Program-made: the position numbers and the translations under genes
The notes under the pieces: model-generated
Databases searched by the model: none
Seen by the model: the letters and a program-made list of their open reading frames with translations, nothing else
What the model was told of the DNA's origin: nothing
Shown here: positions 18,393-28,114 of the stretch, one piece after another
Layout: every line of letters begins with the position of its first letter
How positions within the stretch are numbered: the first letter of the stretch is position 1
Source: an uncultured Prevotella sp.
GTDB taxonomy: Bacteria > Bacteroidota > Bacteroidia > Bacteroidales > Bacteroidaceae
Direction: 5' to 3'
DNA: 64,000 nt
Assembly: GCA_937889855.1 (NCBI GenBank)
Contig: CALBYK010000160.1
Coordinates: forward strand, 1-64,000

Positions 18393-21077
18393 TTATTTCT
18401 TTGTCAACAGATGCCAGAGTTCACGAACCCATAGCACGAGTGACGAGCCAACAATTATGATAATCCAGTCAATCAGTTTCAACCCCGTGACATTGAAGAA
18501 CTGCTGCAGGATTGGCAACTCAACCATTACAATCTGGCCTAAGAGGATTATTGCCACGATAGTAAGCAGCCCGTTGCAGCCCTTGAAGTGCAGGGCGCTT
18601 CGTCCGGTCTCAAATGCGCGTGCATTGAAGAGATAGAAGAAGTGGGTCATGACGAAGGTGGTGAAGAGCAGCGTCAGCTCGTATGTCGTCATGTGTCCCT
18701 TCTCTCCAAGCCGCAGGTGGAGCAAGTCGGTGAGCTGCGTGATGTCGGCATGCTGGAATATATACAGCATCCCGAGCAGCATGAGGAAGAAGAACCCGCC
18801 CACACCTATAATCTCGCGGAGCATAGGCTTGTTGAGGATGAACGCGTTGCGGTCGCGCGGCTTGTCCCTCATCACGCTCTCCGATGGAGGCAGGGAGGCA
18901 AGCGCCATAGCTGCGAACGTGTCCATGATGAGGTTTATCCAAAGCATCTGCGTCACTGTCAAAGGCGACTCTGTGCCCATGAACGCACCGCACAGTACGA
19001 GGAAGCATGCCGTGACGTTCACCGTGAGCTGGAACAGGAGGAAACGTTGTATGTTCTGATACAGCGAGCGTCCCCACATAACGGCCTTGCCTATGCTGCT
19101 GAAGGAGTTGTCGATGATGGTGATGTCCGAAGCCTCCTTGGCAACGCTCGTGCCGTCGCCCATTGACAGTCCCACGTGGGCAGCCTTCAAGGCAGGTGCG
19201 TCGTTGGTTCCGTCACCCGTCACGGCCACCACCTGGTTAAGCTTCTGCAAGGTCTCCACCAGTCGTTTCTTGTCCATCGGGCGTGCGCGCGATATAATCT
19301 TCAGGTCGAGTATGCGCTCTTCGAGTTCCTTGTCTGGCAAGGCGGCAAACTCGGGACCGGTGATGATGTTGCGCTCTGTGTCCTTCTCATTGTCCCACAG
19401 GCCAATCTGCCGGGCAATCTCCTTTGCTGTGCCCGGAGTGTCGCCCGTCACAATCTTGATGCTTATTCCGGCGTCGAGACATTCTCTCACGGCATCAGGA
19501 ACGTCAGGTCTAACGGGGTCGGCAATGGCGGCGATTCCAATGAACCGAAGACTGTCGGCAGTTATCTTGTTGCCGTCTACAACATTGTCGCCGTCCTCGA
19601 CAATCTGGTAGGCAAAGCCGAGAGTGCGCATGGCGCGGTCTTGGTATTCGGCAAGCTGCCTGTCCACATTCTCCTTGCTTACGGGCGACACCTTGCAGAG
19701 CCCGAACACAATCTCTGGCGCCCCCTTTACATAGAGCACCTTCTTGCCCTTCAGTGCAACAGACTCCACAAGCGTAGCCATATACTTGCGCTCTGTGGAG
19801 AACGGCACTTCTGCTACAGTCTTCACACTCTCGCGTATAGGACGGTAGTCGACGCCTTGTTTGCTCATCCATATGAGCAGGGCGCCCTCGGTAGGGTTGC
19901 CCAATATCTGCGGCTTGCTCTTGTCGGAGAAGTCGATGGATGCCGTGGAGTTGACGGCAATGCCCTCGTTGAGCACATCCTTCGGAGTGTCGCCATACAT
20001 TTTCATCTCGTCCACGCTCATGAGGTTCTGCGTCAGCGTTCCCGTCTTGTCTGTGCATATTACGGTTGTGGCTCCCATCGTCTCGCAGGCGTGCATCTTG
20101 CGCACGAGGTTTTTTGTCTTGAGCATGCGGCGCATACTGTAGGCAAGGCTCAGCGTCACGGCCATAGGCAATCCCTCAGGCACAGCCACGACGATAAGCG
20201 TCACGGCAATCATCAGCGTCTGCAGGACAAAGGCTATGAACGGAGCCATCTGCTCCATGGAGCTGAGGCTGCCGGTGCCGTTGGCGGCGAAGTACATTAT
20301 GATACGGCCTATCACTATCAACGCCGCAAAGCCGTAGCTCGCCTTGGTGATTAGGTCGCTCAGCCCGTCGAGCTGCTCGTTGAGCGGAGTCTTCACGCTG
20401 TTGTCAATCTGCACGGCCTCAAACACCTTGCCTTGCTCCGTCTTGTCGCCGACGGCCAACACGCGGCAGATGCCATGGCCCTCCATCACCTTAGTGCCTT
20501 TCATCACGTGGTTGGTGGGGTAGGTGGCGGCCTTGTCGAAGTCCTTCTCGTCTGTGCTCTTCACGCACATTGGCTCACCCGTAAGCGTCGACTCGTCCAT
20601 GTGCAGGGAAGTGGCCTCGAGCAATTCCGCGTCTGCCGGTATCTCCTCGCCGGTGTTCAGCATCACGATGTCGCCAACGACGACATCCTTGCGTGGAATC
20701 TGTGTGGCGTTGCCGTTGCGTATCACCTCAACAGACTCGTCGTCGTTCGCCTGATTGAGTATGGTAAACTCCTTGTCGGCCTGCAATTCAAAGTAGAAAG
20801 CCAATCCAGTGGCGAGCAGAATGGCAATGAATATACCAGCCGGCTCAAAGAACACGGCGGCTCCCTGTCCAAGTCCGAAGAACTCGTAGCACGATATTCC
20901 GATGGAGAGAACTCCGGCAATCAGCAGAATGATGATGAGCGGGTCGCCAAACTTCTCAAGAAACTGCCTCCAGAGCGGCTCCTTTTCAGGCGGTGTCAGC
21001 ACGTTGGCACCGTTTTTCTTGCGGCTTTCGAGCACTTGGGCGTCGGTCAAGCCAGTGTAGTGATGTTTTTGTTCCAT
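18393..21077 (-). CDS. Calcium-translocating P-type ATPase, PMCA type
   Basis: The 894-residue P2-type ATPase has an N-terminal cation-ATPase domain, an actuator loop with TGEP (near 165), the ion site PEGLP in helix 4 (near 302), the phosphorylation motif CTDKTGTLT (Asp near 341), the nucleotide-binding KGAPE motif, TGDTPGTA, GDGTNDAPAL, and C-terminal helices with NLIMDTFAAMALA. It should export Ca2+ (or Mn2+) with ATP. It stands alone on the minus strand. A TATTTTTG -7 element lies at 21202-21209 (minus). Confidence 0.9.
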   Translation of the reverse strand: MEQKHHYTGLTDAQVLESRKKNGANVLTPPEKEPLWRQFLEKFGDPLIIILLIAGVLSIGISCYEFFGLGQGAAVFFEPAGIFIAILLATGLAFYFELQADKEFTILNQANDDESVEVIRNGNATQIPRKDVVVGDIVMLNTGEEIPADAELLEATSLHMDESTLTGEPMCVKSTDEKDFDKAATYPTNHVMKGTKVMEGHGICRVLAVGDKTEQGKVFEAVQIDNSVKTPLNEQLDGLSDLITKASYGFAALIVIGRIIMYFAANGTGSLSSMEQMAPFIAFVLQTLMIAVTLIVVAVPEGLPMAVTLSLAYSMRRMLKTKNLVRKMHACETMGATTVICTDKTGTLTQNLMSVDEMKMYGDTPKDVLNEGIAVNSTASIDFSDKSKPQILGNPTEGALLIWMSKQGVDYRPIRESVKTVAEVPFSTERKYMATLVESVALKGKKVLYVKGAPEIVFGLCKVSPVSKENVDRQLAEYQDRAMRTLGFAYQIVEDGDNVVDGNKITADSLRFIGIAAIADPVRPDVPDAVRECLDAGISIKIVTGDTPGTAKEIARQIGLWDNEKDTERNIITGPEFAALPDKELEERILDLKIISRARPMDKKRLVETLQKLNQVVAVTGDGTNDAPALKAAHVGLSMGDGTSVAKEASDITIIDNSFSSIGKAVMWGRSLYQNIQRFLLFQLTVNVTACFLVLCGAFMGTESPLTVTQMLWINLIMDTFAAMALASLPPSESVMRDKPRDRNAFILNKPMLREIIGVGGFFFLMLLGMLYIFQHADITQLTDLLHLRLGEKGHMTTYELTLLFTTFVMTHFFYLFNARAFETGRSALHFKGCNGLLTIVAIILLGQIVMVELPILQQFFNVTGLKLIDWIIIIVGSSLVLWVRELWHLLTKK

Positions 21078-21451
21078 TGTTTGTCTTTATTCTTTTGGCA
21101 TTATCATGGCTATTGAACTAGGGTGTAAACCTTGCAGTCCTGCAATTCGTACTTGTCTTTTATATTAAGCTTGTTCTCGCTTTAACTCAATGACCACTCC
21201 ACAAAAATATACATTTTTTCCCTAACAATGACACAATACTCTGAAAATAACTGCTTTTATTGTCTCGACAACGCGGCCATGTATGGAATGAAAATTAGGC
21301 GTCAGGCACGTCAGCCGGAGAGGGGACATGGCACGTCCTTGTCATTATCGAGGTATGGTAGCCGTGCTACCCAAGTAGGGTAGTGGGTCTACCTGGCTTT
21401 AGTAATTGTCTTACCAAGGCTTGGTATAGCTGCTCTTTTGTGCTGCGGTAA

Positions 21452-21593
21452 GTGACATTATTGAATGTTTGATAGCCTGAGGTGACGGCTCGAGTGACTG
21501 ATCGGGTGATGGATGTGACGTTTCACGAAAAGAAGTGTCACGGCATAAGTCACATGTAATGAGCATGTTGAGGGTAAAAGTGACAGATGTGAC
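21452..21593. other. Cluster of GTGAC/GTCAC motifs in a 715-bp gene-free stretch
   Basis: Between the calcium ATPase gene and the next lipoprotein gene (21078-21792) I see no gene. This part holds about eight GTGAC half-sites, six direct (21452, 21482, 21494, 21515, 21580, 21589) and two inverted (21537, 21549). It may be a binding-site cluster or the decayed end of a repeat. A small minus-strand frame here is not convincing. Confidence 0.4.
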
Positions 21594-21695
21594 AGATAAA
21601 AACAAATCCTAATCATTCGGAAAACCGGATGAGCCATTAATATTGCTCCGCAAGCCTTGTGGAGTATTCCTGAAATTTTTTGTTGACACTTGTGC

Positions 21696-21726
21696 TTTGA
21701 TTATTCAGCAATTATGTCTAACTTTG
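21696..21726 (+). promoter_or_regulatory. Promoter of the DP-linker lipoprotein
   Basis: TTTG (21696-21699), exactly 19 nt, TAACTTTG (21719-21726): a full consensus match, 66 bp before the start codon. Confidence 0.8.
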
Positions 21727-21792
21727 CAGCTAATTAATTCTAAAGTAAAAAGCAACATAAAAATAACGACAAAAGAATAACGGAAAGTAGTT

Positions 21793-23322
21793 ATGAGAAA
21801 ATTCCACTTTTTCGCCGCGGCAGCCATCGTTTTAGGGCTCACTGCATGTTCTTCTGATAATCTTACGCAGGGCGACGACAACAGGAATGAGCAGCAGAAA
21901 GCTGCCGAGTATACCGTCAGCTATGCTCCGTCGCGTGCGGCAAGCGTGGCGATGTACTCTAATAGCCAGCCCGTCCATGGCGAGTCGGTAGTGACGATAG
22001 AGAACACCAACCCGCTCTCGAACGACATCCTTCAGTCGGCAGCAAAGGTGTTTATTGACCTTCTGCCCGAGGACAAGGACAACCTGCACACGCTGCCAAA
22101 CAAGGAGGGCGTGACAGACTGGACAACCAACTATCTCTACGTGTCGAACGGCAAGCCGTTCACCCTCTATCCTGCCTACTCCGTGACAGCCAACCACGAC
22201 ATCATCGGCCTCTATTATTATGACGAGGACGGCGAGATGCACGAGCAGGACATCTTCGACAATAACGGGCAGTGTCCTTGGGGCTACTACAAAAACAAGG
22301 ACGGCATCAAGATAACAATCGCCCGTGGCTACAAGTTCGGCTTCTATATCAAGGCATGGTCGTACAATTCGTGGCACAAGTTCTACTCCAACGTGAGCGA
22401 GAACGCCAACGAGTGCTCGCTTGAGAACCACAAGAAGTATTGGGACAACAACGCGTGTCTGGGCCACGGCGTCCACTCGGCGTCGTTCACCTACAACAAC
22501 CGCACGTTCTTCGGCTTTGAGGACTGGGAGTTCGGCAACAACACAGCCTTCGACCTCAACGACATAGTGTTCATGGTTGACCCCGCTCTCGACGTGAAGG
22601 ACGAGCCTAAGGAAGAGGACAAGACCCCGGACCCGACACCGACACCAACTCCGGACCCGACACCAGATCCCGACCCGCTGCCCGACCCTACACCTGCCGT
22701 CGTTGCCGGCAACGGCTCCGTGGAGGTGAACTTCTCCATAAACGAACGCCAGTACGAGGCCAACGACACCAAGCTGTCAATACATGTGCGCGACACCACC
22801 GACGTGACGCTCTTCATCCCGACACCTGCCGACTACTACTGCCCGGTTGACGACATGCTAATCGTGCAGAAGCACGACATCGCACAGGTATACAACACCA
22901 CCAACACTGTTGAGATGAACATCGACGGCAACATCGTGTCGCTCACGACAACATACGCCGAGAACGGCATAACCGTTTCTACAAAGGGCATCAACGCCGA
23001 CGTGCTTAAGTATCTCCGCAAGACATACAACGACGGTCTTACATTCGAGATAAACAGCTACTTCAACACCAAGCGCCTTGACAAGGACGGCAAGGAAGTG
23101 GATGTAACCCGCGACGAGCTACAGGCTCTGCTCAACCAGACCACAATATCGTTCACGCAGACTCCTAAGTTCTATCTCAATGCTTTCGGCGTAATCAACG
23201 GCAGCATCGTGCCAAACGACTGCTCCGTGAGGCCGCTCACACCGTCGCTCTTCGATGACATGAAGGAAAGCGACCCGGAGCACGGCACAACGTCTTGTCT
23301 CTATATCTGGGAGCGCAAGTAG
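21793..23322 (+). CDS. Surface lipoprotein with DUF4114-like region and DP-rich linker
   Basis: The 509-residue lipoprotein has a lipobox LTAC with Cys19 followed by SSDNLTQGDDN, an Asp-rich export signal seen in Bacteroidota surface lipoproteins. Residues about 60-270 resemble a DUF4114-containing region; FFGFEDWEFGNNTAFDLNDIVFMV matches its acidic calcium-binding-like core. A Pro-Asp-Thr repeat linker (about 280-303) leads to an unrecognised C-terminal domain (about 310-509). It probably sits on the outer surface. It has its own promoter and a strong terminator, so it is a single-gene unit. Function is not known. Confidence 0.7.
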   Translation: MRKFHFFAAAAIVLGLTACSSDNLTQGDDNRNEQQKAAEYTVSYAPSRAASVAMYSNSQPVHGESVVTIENTNPLSNDILQSAAKVFIDLLPEDKDNLHTLPNKEGVTDWTTNYLYVSNGKPFTLYPAYSVTANHDIIGLYYYDEDGEMHEQDIFDNNGQCPWGYYKNKDGIKITIARGYKFGFYIKAWSYNSWHKFYSNVSENANECSLENHKKYWDNNACLGHGVHSASFTYNNRTFFGFEDWEFGNNTAFDLNDIVFMVDPALDVKDEPKEEDKTPDPTPTPTPDPTPDPDPLPDPTPAVVAGNGSVEVNFSINERQYEANDTKLSIHVRDTTDVTLFIPTPADYYCPVDDMLIVQKHDIAQVYNTTNTVEMNIDGNIVSLTTTYAENGITVSTKGINADVLKYLRKTYNDGLTFEINSYFNTKRLDKDGKEVDVTRDELQALLNQTTISFTQTPKFYLNAFGVINGSIVPNDCSVRPLTPSLFDDMKESDPEHGTTSCLYIWERK

Positions 23323-23350
23323 TTTTGAAGAAACATTCGGCTTAGATAAA

Positions 23351-23403
23351 TATATCGGCAAGGTTCAAGACCATCGGTTTGAACCTTGCCGATATATTTT
23401 TTT
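23351..23403 (+). terminator. Strong rho-independent terminator
   Basis: An 18-bp perfect stem (23351-23368 with 23379-23396; core CGGCAAGGTTCAA) and a run of T to 23403. Confidence 0.95.
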
Positions 23404-23434
23404 GTAATAAAATGTCCGTTTTTTTTGCGCTTTC

Positions 23435-23465
23435 GTTGCAAATAGAAATAAAATTTATAAATTTG
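23435..23465 (+). promoter_or_regulatory. Promoter of the 1431-residue T9SS protein gene
   Basis: GTTG (23435-23438), 19 nt, TAAATTTG (23458-23465). One mismatch in the -33 box. Confidence 0.6.
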
Positions 23466-23520
23466 CATTGTCGAAGGATTGAAAACACACACAATTATAA
23501 ATTTTTATTACTAATAAGTC

Positions 23521-26500
23521 ATGAACAGAAGAAGCATGCGTTGCATAATGACCGCCATTGCCATTGCGATGGCTTCCCAAGCGTCGTCGCGTGACCTTTG
23601 GGGCTACATGTATTATGCGCGTACATGGCCGACGGCAAGCCGCCAGTATGGATACATGGCATTCGACGCCGCTACAGCGTCCAATTTCCGTGACCTCCTT
23701 ACCGAGGACCAACGCACAATGGCGCCCAATGGCGGCTCGTCCTTTTACAACGGCAAGTACGATTTCATAAACTTCCAGCGCAACACATCCAACAACACGC
23801 TTGTTGTCACCCACTACCAGCTCGACACCGACCGCAACTGGGGACTTGTCTATGCTCCAGAGGAGGTGGACGACGTGTCGCTCATAGCCACGGAAACAGC
23901 CACGAGCCAGCTCTCTGGCAAGGTGTACGGACAATTCTACACGCACAATCTCTCGGGCTTTGAGTTTGGCATAATCGACTACAACAAGATGGAGCGGTCT
24001 ACCATCGCAGCGTCGCAGCACAAGTATGTGGCAATGGGAGTGAGCTCAGAAGAGCGGGTGTACGGTGTAGCCACCGACGGCTACCTCTACGAGATAGACA
24101 CCGCCACCGGCGATGAGCGCAAGATTGGCTCTACTGGTGTGTATGTAGCCCCGTCGTCAAAGGAGAACTACACGCAGAGCGGAGAGATTGACCAGGACGA
24201 CGACACTTTCTACTGGGCCTCGTTCGACGCCAACAAGCATGGCGCACTCTATACCGTCGACCTCAACACGGGCAAGGCGACGCTTGTTGCCGATTTCCCG
24301 GAGGACGAGGAGATTTACGGTCTTGCCATCCCTGAGGCCACGCCAGACGCCAATGCCCCGTCCGCCCCTGGCGACCTTGACCTCTCGTTCGATGCCGGCG
24401 CCACGACAGGAACGCTCTCGTTCTCGGTCCCGGTGACTGCCTTCGGAGGCGGTGTCCTTACTGGCGACCTCACCTATACGGTACGCTCCGGCAGCAAGCT
24501 GCTTGCAACGGGTACCGTGGCTCCAGGAGCCATAGCCAATGTTGCCATAACCTTGCCAGAAGGCATGAACTATGTCACGGTTGTGCTGTCCAACAAGTAT
24601 GGCAAGGGACGGTCGGCGTCGCAGTCGGTGTTTGTAGGCTACGACACGCCAAAGCCCGTCACGTCGCCGCGACTTAAGATTGACGAGTCGGGCAATGCGT
24701 CCGTGACGTGGGGCGCGTCTGCCGGTGGACTTAACGGAGGATACGTAGGTCCGGTGAGGTACGACATCATACGCTATCCTGAAGGCAAGACCATCGCCTC
24801 TGGCTACAGCGGAACCGCATATACGGACAAGATAGAAGGCAGCGGACTGCAGGTCTACTACTACGGCATAGTACCCGTCAACGGGAGCAAGCGCGGCGAG
24901 GAGCGCCGCACGCCAGCCGTGAGGTATGGCGACAACATAGAGCCGCCCTACACCGAGACGTTTGAGACGGAGAAGTCGTTTGGCCTGTTCTCCACCATTG
25001 ACGCCAACCACGACTCCCAGACGTGGGAGTGGGACGAGGACGACCTTTGCGCCAAGTACAGCACGGCAAAGACCGCTGCTGACGACTGGCTCGTCACGCC
25101 GCCCGTGCATATGCTTGCCAACCATGCCTATCGTGTGGAGTTCAAGGCTGCCAAGTCGCTTGAGTATTTTGTGGAGACCATCGAGGCAAAGTGGGGTAAC
25201 GAGCCAACCGTCGCAGGACTTTCAAACGGCTTCCTCGACAAAACCAGTCTGCCAGGCACCGGCTACACTGCATATGGCAAGGAGATACACACCAGTAGCG
25301 ACCAGCTCTTCTACCTCGGCATACATGCCCTCAGCGCAGCCGGGACAGGACGTATAAAGGTGGACGATGTGAGGATAACAGACGAGGGATGCCTTGACGG
25401 ACCGGAAGCCTCGACCGACTTCATCGTCACTCCCGATGCCAATGCCGGACTTAAGGCACACGTGTCTTTCCGCCTTGCCGACAAGAACGTCGCAGGCAAC
25501 AACGTTGGCGCCATTACAAAGGTTGTGGTGGAGCGTGACGGGACTGTTGTTAAGGAGTTTGGCGCGTCAAAGGCAGGACAGACACTCTCGTTTGACGACA
25601 ACTCGCCAGTAGCAGGAAACAACACCTATACCGTGACGGCGTACACGGCAGCCGGTCCTGGACGTCCAGCCACCCGGACGGCATACATAGGCCTTGACAC
25701 ACCGGCTGTACCTACCGGCCTTTCCCTGTCCGACCTGGCAACGGGTGCGCAGCTCTCGTGGAAGGCCGTTCCCGCAACGGGCTGCAACGGCGGTGCTGTC
25801 CTGACAGAGGATGTGACGTATAACGTGTACCGTGTGCGCAAGCAGGACGGTGAGCAGACCTACCAACTGCTTGGCACAACGTCCGAGCCAACATATCTTG
25901 ACCCTGCCGACTTGACTTCAGGCAGCCAGGAGGTGCGGCAGTATGTGGTGTCGGCACAGAACGCAAAGGGCGAGAGCGGCAAGTCGGCTGCTGAGTCCAT
26001 GCTTGGCGGCGTTCCGTACACGTTGCCGTTCAAGGCCGGCTTTGCTGACGGCGACGGCGCCCCGCTGTGGTGGTCGCTGACGGGCGATGCCGACAACGGC
26101 ATAGGGTTTATGGAGAATGCCCAGACCTCGTCTGACGGCGACAACCGGAGCCTTGTCTTCACGTCCTACGGACAAGCAGCGACTGCCGACATAATATCAG
26201 GCAAGATAGCTCTTGGCGGCGTGGACAATCCGGAGGTTATATTCAGCCACGCGGCAACAACGGGCAAGAATGCCGCTATAGACGTTTATGTGCAGGGTGT
26301 CGGAGGCAAGCGCGAGCTTATTGGCAGTGTCGACTACAACGATGTAGGAGGAAAGGCGGAGGACTGGCACGACTCGTCGTTCAAGATACCGGTTGCCTAT
26401 GCCAAGGAGAAGTATGTCGTGCTCACGTTTGTAGGCAAGTCGGATGCTTACGGGGTGGTGCGCCTTGACAACGTGAGGGTGCGCAACGTCTATGCCGACG

Positions 26501-27816
26501 ACCTTGCCGTTGACATGTCTGCCCCGTCCGAGATGCAGACCGGAGGCAAGGCCAACGTGCGTGTTAAGGTGACAAACAATGGCGACAACACTGCCTCGGG
26601 CTATAGTGTCAGTCTTGTGGCTGACGGGGAAAAGGTGTTTGGGCAGACCATTGGCGAGCCACTGGCACCTCTCGCCACAAGAACATTTGATGTGGAGGTT
26701 GCAAGCTCTCCAAACTCAACGTCCTCTGTGCTTGAGCTCTCGGCAAATGTTGACTATGCCGCCGACCAGAACACGTCGGACAATCAGCGCACGGTTGCTG
26801 TTGGTCTTCTCAACTCGCGCATCCCGCATCCCGAGAATCTGTCTGCCGAGCAGGGTGATGGCACCATCACACTCAGCTGGACGGCACCGGCTCCTGCGAG
26901 CGAGCTTGTGACGGAGGACTTTGAGCAGTATGACAACTGGACTGTCAACACGTTCGGCAACTGGCAGACCTACACATCAAACAAGGGCAGCGTGACCGGC
27001 TCGCTGTGGGGACCGGTGGGCATGCCGTTCCCGCACGAGGGCGAGAAGTTCACGTACATAGTGTTCAATCCGGAGGCAATACAGCAGGGCATCACGTCTG
27101 TCAACTCCACGGTGCGTCCGTTAAGCGGCGACAAGTGCCTGATGTCTATATGGAGCCGCGACGGCAATACATTCCTGCCTACCGACGACTGGCTCATCTC
27201 GCCCATGCTCTCGGGAGAGGAGCAAACCATCGACTTCTGGGTGAACAACGGGCAGAGCGACCCTACCAACGTGCGTTATCCGCAGACATTCCAGGTGCTC
27301 TATTCTGACAGGACCACGTCGCCCGACGATTTCAAGAAGGTGGCGGAGTACACCCACTCGACAGGCATTTGGGACGAATATTCGGCAGAGCTTCCGTATG
27401 GAGCGCTCTATTTCGCTATACGCTGTGTCACGGGCAGCGACGATGCCTACATGTTCCTCGTCGACGACATCAGTTTCTTTAGCGGTTTCGGCACCCTGAA
27501 GGGCTTTAATGTCTACTGCAACGGCAAACTCGTGAAGAGTCTTCCTGCCGATGCAACTACCGTTACCATCGATTTCGACCCCAACCGCAGCTTCAAGGAA
27601 CGCTATTCGCTCACGGCTGTGTTTGACGGAGGCGAGTCGGCTGGTGTCACCAACGACGACTGCCTCGTGACAGCCATACGCAGCGTCACTGTCGATGCAC
27701 AGCATCCGGTGGATGTCTACACTGTCGACGGCAAGCTCGTCATGAAGAACGCCACGTCGCTCAGTGCGCTCAAGTGCGGCGTGTACGTGGTGAACGGACA
27801 GAAGATTGTGAAGTAA
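23521..27816 (+). CDS. Large secreted multidomain protein with T9SS C-terminal sorting domain
   Basis: The 1431-residue protein has a signal peptide (about 1-23) and an N-terminal part with WGYMYYARTW and DGYLYEIDTATGD-type segments suggesting a propeller (about 25-280). Fibronectin-III-like modules follow. Three choice-of-anchor-J/cleaved-adhesin jelly rolls begin near 478, 835 and 1130; each shows a DFE/FET opening and a DDW-L-[IV]-[TS]-P motif or a variant. A CARDB-like module lies near 1000-1100. The end, VDVYTVDGKLV...CGVYVVNGQKIVK, is a type A sorting domain that directs T9SS export and surface attachment. No catalytic motif is seen. An adhesin or matrix role is likely. Confidence 0.8.
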   Translation: MNRRSMRCIMTAIAIAMASQASSRDLWGYMYYARTWPTASRQYGYMAFDAATASNFRDLLTEDQRTMAPNGGSSFYNGKYDFINFQRNTSNNTLVVTHYQLDTDRNWGLVYAPEEVDDVSLIATETATSQLSGKVYGQFYTHNLSGFEFGIIDYNKMERSTIAASQHKYVAMGVSSEERVYGVATDGYLYEIDTATGDERKIGSTGVYVAPSSKENYTQSGEIDQDDDTFYWASFDANKHGALYTVDLNTGKATLVADFPEDEEIYGLAIPEATPDANAPSAPGDLDLSFDAGATTGTLSFSVPVTAFGGGVLTGDLTYTVRSGSKLLATGTVAPGAIANVAITLPEGMNYVTVVLSNKYGKGRSASQSVFVGYDTPKPVTSPRLKIDESGNASVTWGASAGGLNGGYVGPVRYDIIRYPEGKTIASGYSGTAYTDKIEGSGLQVYYYGIVPVNGSKRGEERRTPAVRYGDNIEPPYTETFETEKSFGLFSTIDANHDSQTWEWDEDDLCAKYSTAKTAADDWLVTPPVHMLANHAYRVEFKAAKSLEYFVETIEAKWGNEPTVAGLSNGFLDKTSLPGTGYTAYGKEIHTSSDQLFYLGIHALSAAGTGRIKVDDVRITDEGCLDGPEASTDFIVTPDANAGLKAHVSFRLADKNVAGNNVGAITKVVVERDGTVVKEFGASKAGQTLSFDDNSPVAGNNTYTVTAYTAAGPGRPATRTAYIGLDTPAVPTGLSLSDLATGAQLSWKAVPATGCNGGAVLTEDVTYNVYRVRKQDGEQTYQLLGTTSEPTYLDPADLTSGSQEVRQYVVSAQNAKGESGKSAAESMLGGVPYTLPFKAGFADGDGAPLWWSLTGDADNGIGFMENAQTSSDGDNRSLVFTSYGQAATADIISGKIALGGVDNPEVIFSHAATTGKNAAIDVYVQGVGGKRELIGSVDYNDVGGKAEDWHDSSFKIPVAYAKEKYVVLTFVGKSDAYGVVRLDNVRVRNVYADDLAVDMSAPSEMQTGGKANVRVKVTNNGDNTASGYSVSLVADGEKVFGQTIGEPLAPLATRTFDVEVASSPNSTSSVLELSANVDYAADQNTSDNQRTVAVGLLNSRIPHPENLSAEQGDGTITLSWTAPAPASELVTEDFEQYDNWTVNTFGNWQTYTSNKGSVTGSLWGPVGMPFPHEGEKFTYIVFNPEAIQQGITSVNSTVRPLSGDKCLMSIWSRDGNTFLPTDDWLISPMLSGEEQTIDFWVNNGQSDPTNVRYPQTFQVLYSDRTTSPDDFKKVAEYTHSTGIWDEYSAELPYGALYFAIRCVTGSDDAYMFLVDDISFFSGFGTLKGFNVYCNGKLVKSLPADATTVTIDFDPNRSFKERYSLTAVFDGGESAGVTNDDCLVTAIRSVTVDAQHPVDVYTVDGKLVMKNATSLSALKCGVYVVNGQKIVK

Positions 27817-27906
27817 GCTGATTCTTATTCGTGGAATAAGTAGTTGTGCAAAATTATCTTTACACATACTTTTAAAAAAAAGACAATAGAGAAAATGCCA
27901 GCCTAT

Positions 27907-27939
27907 CTTGCTTGCATGGCGTATACCCCAGCAAGCAAG
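27907..27939. repeat. Short inverted repeat in the 27.8-28.1 kb spacer
   Basis: CTTGCTTGC (27907-27915) pairs with GCAAGCAAG (27931-27939). The spacer 27817-28114 also starts with a partial ATCTTTACACATA motif (27856-) like the family C repeats, and has a TAATTTTG -7 element at 28032-28039 serving the next gene. Confidence 0.5.
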
Positions 27940-28114
27940 GTCGGTTGCCATTTCCTGCATTGTCTGACATCAGTATTTGCCTCATTTTCAATTTTAATTT
28001 TGTATAAAGTGCCAATAATAGTTTTTTTTATTAATTTTGCAACTGTAAAGAGGAAAAACTCATAAGAGAAAAACTTATAATATTTAAATCTTATATTCAT
28101 TAAAATCAAGAATT

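Noticed and set aside
21411..21605. Minus-strand 64-codon frame in the long spacer
   Set aside because: It coincides with the GTGAC motif cluster, which creates Ser-Val-Thr repeats by chance; no clear ribosome-binding site or promoter.
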